This document shows positions 9,815 to 19,252 of a DNA stretch of 64,000 nucleotides, piece by piece (position 1 is the first letter of the stretch; the number at the start of each line of letters is the position of its first letter). The stretch covers positions 372,001 to 436,000 of the forward strand of contig OOIN01000022.1 of the NCBI GenBank assembly GCA_900323505.1, in the 5' to 3' direction. The translations under genes were made by a program, and so were the position numbers. The stretch is from Ustilago trichophora (taxonomy: Eukaryota; Basidiomycota; Ustilaginomycetes; Ustilaginales; Ustilaginaceae). The notes under the pieces were generated by a model. It saw only the letters and a list, made by a program, of their open reading frames with translations. It had not been told where the DNA came from and did not search any database.

Positions 9815-11668
9815 ATGACAACACCATCAATTTCAAAGCGCTCCACTGCATCTTGTGCTGCTCGTGCTGCTGATCGTGATCAACAAGAAGCTTGGCTTCA
9901 ACAAGCAGCTGCTGAGCTTGGCAATGGAACATTCTCCAGCATCCGTAAAGCAGCGGCTGCAAACAGTGTGCCTGAGTCAACACTGCGTGGCCGACTTTCC
10001 GGTGTTCCGACTATCAGGGAAGGTCATGCTTCCATGCAGGCACTTACGCCTGCAGCAAAGACAGCACTTCTGGAACACATTCGGCGCTGTGCCTGCAGCG
10101 GCTTTCCTTTGACGCCGGCGCAGATCAGGGACTACGCAAACACCATCTCACGTGGCATTCCCGGCTGCACTGATGCTCCCGACGTCGGACAGGATTGGCT
10201 CCAAGGGTTCCTGCTTCGGCATCCGAGCATTTGCTCTCATTGGTCACGGTGTCTTGATAATGCCCGGCTCACTGGAACAGACGCCAATGGAATACAAGCA
10301 TGGTATCAACAATTAGGCAGAATTGTGAATGAACACAGTGTGCTATCAACGAATATATACAACATGGATGAAATTGGATTCCAGTTCGGTCAAGGTGGTT
10401 CTGAGCAGGTAATCGTACCTTCCGGCAATCAAGCAGCCCGGTTTAAGGCACAGCCAGGAACCTGAGAATTGGCCACGGCAATTGAATGCATCGGAACGGG
10501 TGGCCAGATACTTCCGCTGGTGATCATCACCAAAGGCGCAAGCCACATGGTTGGCGAACACCGGAAAATGGCAAATGTTCCTGCATCTTGGCACTTTGCA
10601 AAGACCGACAGAGGCTGGACCACACAAGAGCTTGCCATTGATTGGCTGAAAACAGTGTTTGACGCCAACACTACGCCCTCGACGCCATCGGAGTGGCGTT
10701 TGTTGATCATCGACGGCCACAATTCACACACCAGTACCGAGTTTCTGGTCACTGCATGGAATCACCGTATCATTCCGTTCTGCTTCCCGGCACATTTGAC
10801 GCACATCATGCAGCCGCTTGATGTCTCGGTGTTTGGTCCTGTCAGCGCCGCATACAAACAAATAATCAACAATCTTGCACCACAATCAATCTCAGATGTC
10901 AACAGATCTCAGTTTGTGACATTCTATGCCCAGGCACGAGCAAAGGCCCTTACGCCGACTGCAGCCCGAAAAGCATTCACCGGCTGTGGGATTGCGGTTA
11001 AACCTAATGCCGAGAAGGTACTAAACCGACTTGCCAGGCATCAGCAAGCTCAACGGACCGGAACAACACAGCAATCGCTGCTGCAGGAATGCCTTCCGCC
11101 GCAAACAAGTACGGCAGTAAGCTCGGCGCTTGACGCCTTCAGGCACAAACCAAATCCTCGGGATGCATACACACTCAAACAAACTCTCATGCAAGCATAT
11201 GAAAGGCCACATGCAACAATCTTGGTTCTAGAAGCCGAGAATAAGCTTCTTCAGGAACAGGAGGACCGGCGGCGGCAAGCAGCAAATAAAACGCAGGGTA
11301 AGAAGAAAGTTGGTGATCAAATGATATTATCCAAAGATATCATGATCACTCGTCAGCATGCAGAGCAGGAGCTGGTCCGGAAAAAGCCAGCAATTGCCGC
11401 TCGGCAGAAGCAGGAATGGAGGAAGAAACAGCGACAGCAGGAGAAGCGGGTGGTACTACCACCTCCTGCTATGCTCAATGATCGCGAGGAAGCATGTGCC
11501 AATGATGCCTTGGCATCATCAGCAATCCCAACCACATCAGCAAGGCCAGATATCATTGACATTCTTGATGATGGTGAGCCTCTCAGCCCCGTCAAAGACA
11601 ATGATTTTGATCCTGCCTGCTTCTACGATAGTGTTCCCATAGCAAGCTCATCACATGTCAAGCTCTAA
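9815..11668 (+). pseudogene. DDE_1 (Fot1/pogo) transposase, one in-frame stop
   Basis: One reading frame from the ATG at 9815 to the TAA at 11666-11668 encodes about 616 residues, broken only by TGA at 10463-10465. Visible parts in order are a psq-type helix-turn-helix (ELGNGTFSSIRKAAAANSVP), a CENP-B-type DNA-binding helix region (LTPAQIRDYA ... WLQGFLLRHP), and a DDE_1 catalytic core. The core has aspartates in IYNMDEIGF, LLIIDGHNSH and MQPLDVSVFGP; the last two are 35 residues apart (DD35D). A Lys/Gln-rich coiled region and an acidic tail follow. The stop sits where relatives usually have a charged residue after PG; a CGA to TGA change is the simplest cause (inference). No other frameshift or stop is seen, and all catalytic residues remain. 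Confidence 0.92.
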
Positions 11669-11802
11669 CCTTCTCTCAGTATTCATGTACCTTAATCTCT
11701 CACGTGGTTCTCATTGAAGTTTGATGTTCTTTCATTCACCGAGGACTGTGCTCACGATCAATGCCAAGTACTACCATCAGTTTCAATTTCAAGGTTTGAG
11801 AA

Positions 11803-11844
11803 TGCGCGACTAATACGGGCGCGCGACTAATACATGAATTACGT
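11803..11844 (-). repeat. right terminal inverted repeat
   Basis: This is the reverse complement of the left end with three transition differences. The 12-mer copies (GCGCGACTAATA on the + strand) are at 11804-11815 and 11821-11832, both perfect. Confidence 0.93.
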
Positions 11845-11989
11845 TACACGTATGGTTGAACTTTGCACGAATGTGACAAGTTGGGAAAAGAATCTGTGAA
11901 ACAGATGAACATTAGGGGAGAAAAGAAGAGAAAGTAGGCCTAAATATCTACAGTCCATTCAAGTGAAGAAAGGATGATGAAAATTTTTT

Positions 11990-13403
11990 TTAGTGAGCGG
12001 CCATCTTTTCCAACCTAATCTTAACAGCCATAGCGTGAGCCTGTAGACCTTCGCACATTGCCAGATCGATTACGTTTTGACCGAAACCCTTGAGGCCTTG
12101 CTTTGTCAAACTTTGACTTGTGATGCATTTTTCAAAGGTTCCAACGTTGACTCCAGAGTAAGACTTAGCATAAGCAGCGGTAGGGAGCGAGTGGTTGGTA
12201 CCGCTCATGTAGTCTCCGCAGCTTTCTGGGGACCAGCTGCCGACAAAGACGGATCCTGCATTCTTGACAAGTTTGACGAGCGATTCGGGGGAAGAGGTTT
12301 GAAGGATGAGATGTTCGGGGGCATAGGCGTTGGACCATTCAAGAGCGGCTTCGCGGGAGGGAACGATGATGGTTACGGATTTGTCGATGGCTTGACGGAC
12401 GACAGAAACTCGGGGTAGGGCGCGGGCTTGACGGTCGACTTCGGATTCTATCGCCGAGAGTTGTGCGTCGGTAAGTGCGATTCCGACCAATACAACCTGA
12501 GAATCGGGTCCATGCTCTGCCTGGGAGAGCAAATCGGATGCAACAAATGCAGGATCCGCAGTCGAATCCGCAATCACAAGCACCTCTGAGGGACCAGCTG
12601 GCATGTCGATCGATACAATCGCATCCGTCTCGTTTTGAACCAACATCTTGGCCGCTGTGACAAACTGGTTTCCAGGTCCGACGATCTTGTCGACCTTGGG
12701 GCAGGATTCAGTACCGTATGCCAAACCAGCAACCGCTTGGGCTCCACCAGCACACAAAATGGCGGTAGCGTTGACTTTGGATGCGCAGTAGAGAACTTCG
12801 GGCGAGATGCTCCCGTCTGGTCTAGGAGGCGTGGCGATAACAACTGTGGGGCAGCGAGCTACCTGGGCGGGGACACCCAACATCAGTGCGGTAGAAGGCA
12901 ACACTGCCGAACCTCCGGGAACGTACAGTCCCACAGATTCGATAGGTCGTGCAAAACGGCGGCAAACCACACCGGGCATAGTCTCGACTTCCAACACTCC
13001 ATCTTCGGGACCCTCGATTCCGTCGACGGTACCGCTGGCACCTGTGGAGGCGGCCTTCTTGTTGCCGAAAGTAGTCTTTTGGGCCTTGTGGAAGGTCCAA
13101 ATGTTGTTGTAGGCAATGTCGATAGCGGTCTTGACCTCGGGTTTGATCTTGCTCATGACTTCGTCATCGACAAAGGGTGGGAGCTTGACGGGGGTAGTCA
13201 ATTTGGCCTTGTCGAATTTCTCGGTGAGCTCGAGCAATGCGGCATCTCCGCGTTCTTTGACGGAGCGGAGGATGGGTCGGCAGATCTCCATCACTTGTTC
13301 GGTGCGGAGGGCGGGACGCTTGAGGAGCTCCTTACGCTGGACAGCGGTCAGGTCTTCGTAACGGTAGGATTGGATCTTGATGGGTGCATCCGCGTCCTTG
13401 ATG

Positions 13404-13434
<31 letters not shown>

Positions 13435-14692
13435 GGGCGGGAGCGGCCTTGGTCTCAGCAGCCTTTTGCTGAGCAGCAAACGCAGGCTTGGCATCACCCT
13501 TGCGACGCGAAATCTTTTTCGACTTGGCATCGAGCGAAGCCTCGATTTGCTCCAGTCCGATACCGGCGGAAACGCACTTGGTGAGGGCAAAGTAGAGCAG
13601 ATCAGCGGCTTCGAAAGCGACGTGCTTTTTGTCCTCGTTCTTGGCGTCGGCCAACTCGGCAGCCTCCTCGCGGAGCTTGGCACCAAGCAAGGAGGGGTCA
13701 TTGAAGAGTCGGGCGGTGTAGCTGCCTGCAGGGGCGGACTGCTTGCGCTCCTTGAGGGTGGCTTCGAGCTTGGCGAGGCCGGTAGCGGAGGAGAAGCAGC
13801 CTTCGCGGTTCTCGAGGTGGCAGAATCCAGAAGCGGAAGTGCCGCGGGACTGATGGACGGCGAATTGAACGGCGTCCGAGTCGCAATCCTGGCGAATGCT
13901 AACGACCTGCTGGGTGGCACCGCTGGACTCGCCCTTATGCCAAAGACCACGGTTGCGGGACTGGTAGTGGGCCGAACCAGTGAGGATCGACTTGCGAATC
14001 GAGAGAGGCGAAGAGTAGACGAGACCAAGCGAGGTCGAGCAGGCAGAGGAGACGACGGTGGTCGCAAAGAGACCATCGGTGCGGTCAGAAGTCAAGGGGG
14101 CGAGGAAAGCGTCGACAATATCGAGCTTGCCCTGCTGCTGCTGACCTTCATCGGCAACAGCGAGAATGGAAGAGGGGGCAATGAGGCTGGCGGTGAGCTT
14201 TGCGACCGACTTGACATCTGCGACAGAGGGAACGCCCGAGGTAGCAAGAACAAAAAGCGACTTGCCCGAGGTCTTGGTCTGAAGCGACTCGGCGGTGGTC
14301 TGGATGAGCTGAGACGACGAAGCGATGGCAGAAGCGGTGGGGAGGGTGATGACAGCACCTGCGACCGACTTGAGAACTTCGGGGACGGGAGCAGCGCCCG
14401 AAGCAGAAAGGTAAATGAAACGGGTCGACGAGACAGCGGCGTCAAACTGCTGGATGAGTTGGGTGTCGGCGGTTACAATGGCCTCTGCACCAGCGTCGAG
14501 CAGATCAGCTGCAGCATCGTAGGTAAGTGATGGCTCGGCAAGGACGAGGTAAGCGACGTTGGCGGGGAGTGCAGAGATAAGATCCTGTGGCACCAGGACG
14601 GGGGCGATACGAGCAACAGCGCCGAGAAGAGCGCTGTCCTTGACGCCCGCTGCGTCCAGAAGCGGAAGCAAGGGAGTGGTAAGCTGCTGCAT
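11990..14692 (-). CDS. HIS4: trifunctional histidine biosynthesis protein HIS4
   Basis: This 900-aa intronless protein carries three activities of histidine synthesis. Phosphoribosyl-AMP cyclohydrolase (HisI) is at about residues 224-305, with SRNRGLWHKGE and the metal-binding CDSDAV and GFCHLENREGCF. Phosphoribosyl-ATP pyrophosphohydrolase (HisE) is at about 307-400, with KLREEAAELADA and HVAFEAADLLYF. A poly-Ala linker follows. Histidinol dehydrogenase (HisD) is at about 440-895, with VGPGNQFVTAAK, QAEHGPDSQ and SGVNVGTFEKC. The first 220 residues are the fungal N-terminal extension. The first in-frame ATG is 14692. A 631-codon open frame on the opposite strand is a codon-bias shadow. The gene is divergent from the carboxypeptidase gene. 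Confidence 0.97.
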
Positions 14693-15419
14693 TTTGTGCG
14701 GCAAGTCTACCGAGGTGGTGAGTAGAGTCGAAAGGATGAGAGATGGTGGTGAAGGAAAGGAAGAACAAGTGACAAAATGCCAAATGAAGCCGCTTCACTG
14801 GGGTGTGTGTGTGTGTGTGTGTGTGCGTGACTCTGTGAGACCGTTGTGACCGACCGCTGTGCTGTGGGCTTAGATAAAAATCACGGCTATCAAATACGCA
14901 TCAAAAAGGCCGTCTGTCGTCCTCTCTCGAGATTGCCACGCTTTGAAATGTGCGAGTCAGTCAAAGCAAAGAGGTGGGTACTGTATGTGACTCTTTCAAT
15001 TTCTTCCAAGAATTTTGAGCTTTTCTACTTTTCTTTGTGGTTTCCCACTTTCTTCCGAGGTCAAGAGGTTGCTCAGCTTTCGCTCTAACACTCCATTCCG
15101 AAAATCTCAAATGACTCGTCCTCAAACTCCGATTGATAAGCATCCTGTAAGCTGCCTGGGTTCGTATGCGGAGTAACGTCGAGGTGCGCACTGACTTCTT
15201 CTATCAACTCAATGCGGGATCAGCTGCTCGCTTGCAGCTTGAAACTTACAGCGTCTGATGCCCTAAATTCTTTGACAGCTTTTCGGGATAAGCGGAGCCA
15301 CAATGCCTTTCCAAGAGTGTGTTATCAGGGAACAACTGTGTACGACAGCCTAGTCCTCCTTGGGTAGGATCACCATCACCACCACCACATCTTCCATAGA
15401 CAGGCTAGTCCACCAAAAG
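14693..15419. other. divergent promoter HIS4 / carboxypeptidase
   Basis: It contains a GT microsatellite at 14803-14825 close to the HIS4 start and TACTGTA at 14979-14985. I see no convincing open frame and no recognisable Gcn4 site that I would assert. Confidence 0.5.
14803..14825. repeat. GT dinucleotide microsatellite
   Basis: About eleven GT units in the HIS4 leader or promoter, ending in GCGTG. Confidence 0.85.
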
Positions 15420-17051
15420 ATGAGAGTGTACAGCACCATCAGCGTGCTCTCCGCCATTGCGGTTGCGGTGACGGAAGCCGCCCAAATCCCCTTCTCCCTC
15501 CAAAGATCGCAACCCCCTTCGGTACTTTCGCACCCTCACCTGCCCGCCCACAGCCTGCGCGTAGTTTCACCTCCATCCTCGATCTGCGATTCCACCGTTG
15601 AATCCTACTCTGGCTACCTTGACGTCGACGTCGACCGCCTTTCCAAGCACGATCGTCATCAACACTCCCCCTCTGCTCTTAACCCCAGCATCTTGAAGCA
15701 CGAAAAGGACGGAAGGACAAAGGGAGCTATTGAGCACTTCTACTTTTGGGCTTTCGAATCTCGTAATGATCCCAAGACGGATCCCGTTGTGCTGTGGCTC
15801 AACGGTGGACCTGGTTGTTCCTCCTTCACTGGGCTCTTGATGGAGTTGGGACCATGCAACGCGGTCGATCCGGCCAAGAGGGATGGCAAACCGGGTACCG
15901 AGAGAAACCCATGGGCTTGGAACAACAATGCAACCATGATCTTTTTGGATCAGCCCGTTGGTGTTGGTTACTCCTACGTCGATTGGGCCAACAAGAGTCG
16001 AACCGATAAGCCTCCCAAGAGGGTCTTTTCCGCAGAGTCGGCCGCTAAGGACGCTTCCGCCTTTTTGCACCTCCTTGCTATGCATATGGGCAAAGAGATC
16101 TTCAAGGGAGATGGTGAAACTTTCCCATCCTTTCACATTGCTGGAGAGAGTTATGCGGGTCGATACATTCCCCTACTAGCAAACCAGATTTTGGAGGATA
16201 ACAAAAAGATCGTCAAGCATCCAGAGATGGGTATCTCCCCCTTGCCCCTCGCGAGCGTGTTGATTGGTAATGGAATTACCAGCCCTCAGCATCAGTATCC
16301 TGCCTACGTCGAATATACGTGTACCAACGTCTCTGGTTCACCCAAGCCTCTGTTGCCCAAGAAGACTTGCAAAGGAATGAAGGAGAGTATCCCTACTTGC
16401 CTTACTCTCGTCGAAAAGTGCAATCGTAAAGACAAGCATGGTAAGATCTATGACACTCTTGCCTGCAAAGCTGCCAGCGACTACTGCGAAGGTGCCCTAG
16501 CTTCACCCTACGACACGCTCAAGAAATCGCCCTACGACTGGCAACACGATGCCAAGTATGTCGAAGAAGACTTTGTCGCTGCATTCCTTAACGATAAAGA
16601 GACCAAGATCGCCCTCGGTGTTGATGGAAAGGGACCTGGAGATAAGCACGATGGTCAGTTTGTAGGATGTTCCGATACCGTCTACCAAGACTTTTCAAAG
16701 ACTGGTGATGGATCCAAGGATTCCACCTGGGCTGTGGCCAACCTTCTTGCTGGACACGTGCGAGTGCTTACATACTCGGGTAAGAGGGATTTCATCTGCA
16801 ATTACGTTGGAAACAGAGCTTGGAGCGAGGCCCTCGAATGGCAAGGTAAAGAAGAGTTTAACCGACAGCCCCTGATGCCCTGGTTCTTGGGTCAACAGAG
16901 GGAAATCAAGGGAGGTGATTTCAAAAATCACGCCAACTTGACCTATGCCATCGTCGACGAGGCTGGCCACTTTGTACCCCACGATAAACCTCAGGCCGCT
17001 CTAACCATGTTCAACGCTTGGCTTCACGGTGAACATCCCGGCAAGCTTTGA
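15420..17051 (+). CDS. serine carboxypeptidase, S10 family (carboxypeptidase Y type)
   Basis: This 543-aa intronless protein has a signal peptide (MRVYSTISVLSAIAVAVTEA). The S10 fold shows the oxyanion motif LWLNGGPGCSS, the nucleophile in GESYAGRY, the catalytic Asp in SGKRDFICNYVGN and the His in DEAGHFVPHDKP. There are several Cys for the family disulfides and several N-glycosylation sites. It is expected to be a vacuolar or secreted acid exopeptidase releasing C-terminal residues; which of the two is not decided by the sequence. The first in-frame ATG (15420) gives the signal peptide directly. A run of 18 T lies just after the stop. It converges on the Sec14-like gene. Confidence 0.95.
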   Translation: MRVYSTISVLSAIAVAVTEAAQIPFSLQRSQPPSVLSHPHLPAHSLRVVSPPSSICDSTVESYSGYLDVDVDRLSKHDRHQHSPSALNPSILKHEKDGRTKGAIEHFYFWAFESRNDPKTDPVVLWLNGGPGCSSFTGLLMELGPCNAVDPAKRDGKPGTERNPWAWNNNATMIFLDQPVGVGYSYVDWANKSRTDKPPKRVFSAESAAKDASAFLHLLAMHMGKEIFKGDGETFPSFHIAGESYAGRYIPLLANQILEDNKKIVKHPEMGISPLPLASVLIGNGITSPQHQYPAYVEYTCTNVSGSPKPLLPKKTCKGMKESIPTCLTLVEKCNRKDKHGKIYDTLACKAASDYCEGALASPYDTLKKSPYDWQHDAKYVEEDFVAAFLNDKETKIALGVDGKGPGDKHDGQFVGCSDTVYQDFSKTGDGSKDSTWAVANLLAGHVRVLTYSGKRDFICNYVGNRAWSEALEWQGKEEFNRQPLMPWFLGQQREIKGGDFKNHANLTYAIVDEAGHFVPHDKPQAALTMFNAWLHGEHPGKL

Positions 17052-17500
17052 ACTTTTGCCACTTAATTTTTTTTTTTTTTTTTTGTCCCTGCTGCATTAC
17101 AACGAAGAATCAACAACAAAGGATACGCAATTGATAAACTAGTTCACAAACAGCTCGCTATTTGCTCTGTGCCAAGTGATGAGAGAACCTCCTTGAACGA
17201 CAGATCTGATCAACCCAAACGGTGGCTATCTGCTGTGCGGTACGTGACGTCGATTGTCTTTATGAAACGTGGGTTTGATGCAGGCTCATGCCGTATGTCA
17301 AAACCACCCTCGTCCAATTTTAAAAAAATCAATGCGAACAAATCAGATTGCGAAACAAGAGGCAAGACGGAGCAAGATACAACATGACAGTCAACAAGAG
17401 GTGATGCAGCGGTGCTTATGTGTGGTGTGGTATCCATGCTGAGTGTATTACGGTCGGATGTGGGTGGGTGAGAAGGTCGATACAGATGCGAATCTTTAAG
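17052..17500. other. convergent 3' region
   Basis: Shared 3' region of the carboxypeptidase and Sec14-like genes. It has a T tract (17067-17084) directly after the carboxypeptidase stop. I see no gene. Confidence 0.6.
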
Positions 17501-19252
17501 CTAGCTGGCAGAGATAGCGGGACGATTCTCAGATTCAGACTTGCGGTGGAAAACAGCCTTGATCTGTTCGAGATGTTTGTTCTTGTGCTTGTCGTGGAGT
17601 TCTGCTTCGTGATCGGCGCTCTTGTGGGCCTCGTTTGCAGCATCCTTTGCTGCTTTGCCGCCCACGAGACCTGCAGAAATGCCTCCGACGACAGCGGCAA
17701 AAAGGCTAGCGTCGCCGTGCTTTTGGGCGTGCTTCTTGTCGTCCTTGACTGTAGACGCGACCGAGTTGGTGTGATCATCATTGACTATGGTTTGGTTCTC
17801 CCAGTCTGATGCATCTTTGCCTTCAAGCTGGCGTTCGAGCTGAGGTGGGAGCTCTGTTTGCGACGTATAGAATCGGTCGAGCTGACTCTCATCATCCTCT
17901 GCACCTGCGGACTGATACGAAGGTACGGGCTTCTCCACTGCTGTCGCTGTTGACGTCGTCTTGCTGGAGCCTTCGCGTTCGAGTTTGCCAGCAGTGACAA
18001 CGTCAGAATCTTGCTTGGCAGTACCGGCAGAGGAGACAGCCTCGACCTCGTGGAAGCCCGAATCCTGCTTTTGAGGCTTGGTCGAGCGGCCAAGCTCATC
18101 ACCGCCGCGAATGACCCATTCGGAAGCGCCGATCTCCGAGTTGCAGAGGGTGCGGAAACGTTGGAGCTGCTCCTCGCGACGCTTGTTGGTCAGCTCGACC
18201 AACTGAGGCCAGTACTTGTCGTGCTCATATGGGAAGTCGAGCAGACCGCCAAAATCTGAAGCCAACTGAGCGTTGGGCACCTCGTCCTTGATGGCTTCGT
18301 CAAATTTGCATTTGCCCTTGGTAACGGGGTCGATGAAGGGGTAGATGGCGTTCCAGAACGCCTTGAAGATCCATGGCACGTTGATGCAGAGCGCGATACC
18401 AAGTCGCTCGACGTAGTGGTTCTGGAGGATATAGAGCATGAGCTTGGCGTTGCTGATCGAGGTAGGATTGCGCTTCTTGCCACCGAAGTTAATGAGCAGT
18501 GCCAACATCTCGACGCCAGGTGGCATGAGGTCGATGGCGCGTTCCAAGACCCAAACGGCATACTGCATTTGCCTAGGAGTCTCTTCGGTGGTGTTGCGTG
18601 ATGGATGCATGTAGTGGAGTGGTCGTCCGCGGTTGTCGTATCCAAGAATGGTCTCCTTTCCAGTCATGGCTTCCGGCTCGAGATCCTCGGCTTTGAGGCT
18701 GTCGACGCCGTATTCGCGCCTCCATGCGATCGTGTCAGTGAGACGCTTCTTGGCCGAGGCAACGTCCCACTTGGTTGCACGCAGATAACGAACCATGGAT
18801 TCGCGCGAGAGGTTGCGCAACGTCTCCCACTCGTCGAGGGGCTTCTTGGGCGAGTTGGCCTTGAGACTTGTAGGGAATTCCTGAATAGACTTGAAGTGTT
18901 GAAGCATCTCGTCGTACTTTTCCTGCTGCGATTCCGAGAGAGGTGCGGGGGGTGCAAGTTTGACGCTTGGGTCGGGGGCAGGGAAGATGTGTTCGAATTT
19001 GCGCGGGCCTGTAGGCTCAGAGCTTTGAGGCTTGGTGTCAGGGTGGAACTCTACCGGGCTGTCGGTGTTGGCGTTGTGCGAAGATGTCTCTGCGGTCGCA
19101 GAGGAGGAAGCGGCGGCAGCGTGGCTTTCGGAAGCCGACTGGTTGCGTCGTGAGCCCATCATGAATCCAGAGGCACGGCTGAAGAGGGAAGAGGACTTGG
19201 TGCTGGATGCCCTGGAGTGGATTTTGCTGAGGTTGTTGTTCTCAAACGACAT
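17501..19252 (-). CDS. Sec14/CRAL-TRIO phospholipid-transfer protein (Pdr16/Pdr17-like)
   Basis: This is a 583-aa intronless protein. The N-terminal 100 residues are Ser/Ala-rich. The CRAL-TRIO N region (SMVRYLRATKWDVASAKKRL) is followed by the Sec14 lipid-binding domain at about residues 195-340: ILGYDNRGRPLHYM, VLERAIDLMPPGVE, IALCINVPWIFKAFWNAIYP and ASDFGGLLDF. The combination LGYDNRGRP and LERAIDLMP resembles the yeast Pdr16/Pdr17 (Sfh3/Sfh4) branch, which moves phosphatidylinositol between membranes. The C-terminal 190 residues are unusual: disordered, then a Gly-rich stretch (AAVVGGISAGLVGG) and a charged His/Lys tail. The first in-frame ATG is 19252; the frame extends upstream only through non-ATG codons. 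Confidence 0.9.
   Translation of the reverse strand: MSFENNNLSKIHSRASSTKSSSLFSRASGFMMGSRRNQSASESHAAAASSSATAETSSHNANTDSPVEFHPDTKPQSSEPTGPRKFEHIFPAPDPSVKLAPPAPLSESQQEKYDEMLQHFKSIQEFPTSLKANSPKKPLDEWETLRNLSRESMVRYLRATKWDVASAKKRLTDTIAWRREYGVDSLKAEDLEPEAMTGKETILGYDNRGRPLHYMHPSRNTTEETPRQMQYAVWVLERAIDLMPPGVEMLALLINFGGKKRNPTSISNAKLMLYILQNHYVERLGIALCINVPWIFKAFWNAIYPFIDPVTKGKCKFDEAIKDEVPNAQLASDFGGLLDFPYEHDKYWPQLVELTNKRREEQLQRFRTLCNSEIGASEWVIRGGDELGRSTKPQKQDSGFHEVEAVSSAGTAKQDSDVVTAGKLEREGSSKTTSTATAVEKPVPSYQSAGAEDDESQLDRFYTSQTELPPQLERQLEGKDASDWENQTIVNDDHTNSVASTVKDDKKHAQKHGDASLFAAVVGGISAGLVGGKAAKDAANEAHKSADHEAELHDKHKNKHLEQIKAVFHRKSESENRPAISAS

Larger units (their letters stand above)
9588..11844 (+). mobile_element. 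Fot1/pogo-type (Tc1-mariner) DNA transposon, full length
   Basis: The element is 2257 bp, flanked by TA at 9586-9587 and 11845-11846 as expected for Tc1-mariner insertion. The ends form 42-bp inverted repeats matching at 39 positions; the three mismatches are all transitions. Each end carries two copies of a 12-mer (TATTAGTCGCGC or a one-base variant) 17 bp apart. The interior holds one transposase frame with a single stop. The near-perfect ends and duplication point to a fairly recent insertion between the kinase and HIS4. It is probably non-autonomous now unless a functional copy exists elsewhere. Confidence 0.93.

Noticed and set aside
10469..11668. Second transposase part as a separate gene
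   Set aside because: It has the same frame as the upstream part, starts only at a TTG and lacks the DNA-binding region; it is the downstream half of one broken gene.
12635..14530. 631-codon open frame on the + strand
   Set aside because: It is exactly antisense to HIS4, Gly/Leu/Ser-rich without any family likeness; a codon-bias shadow.
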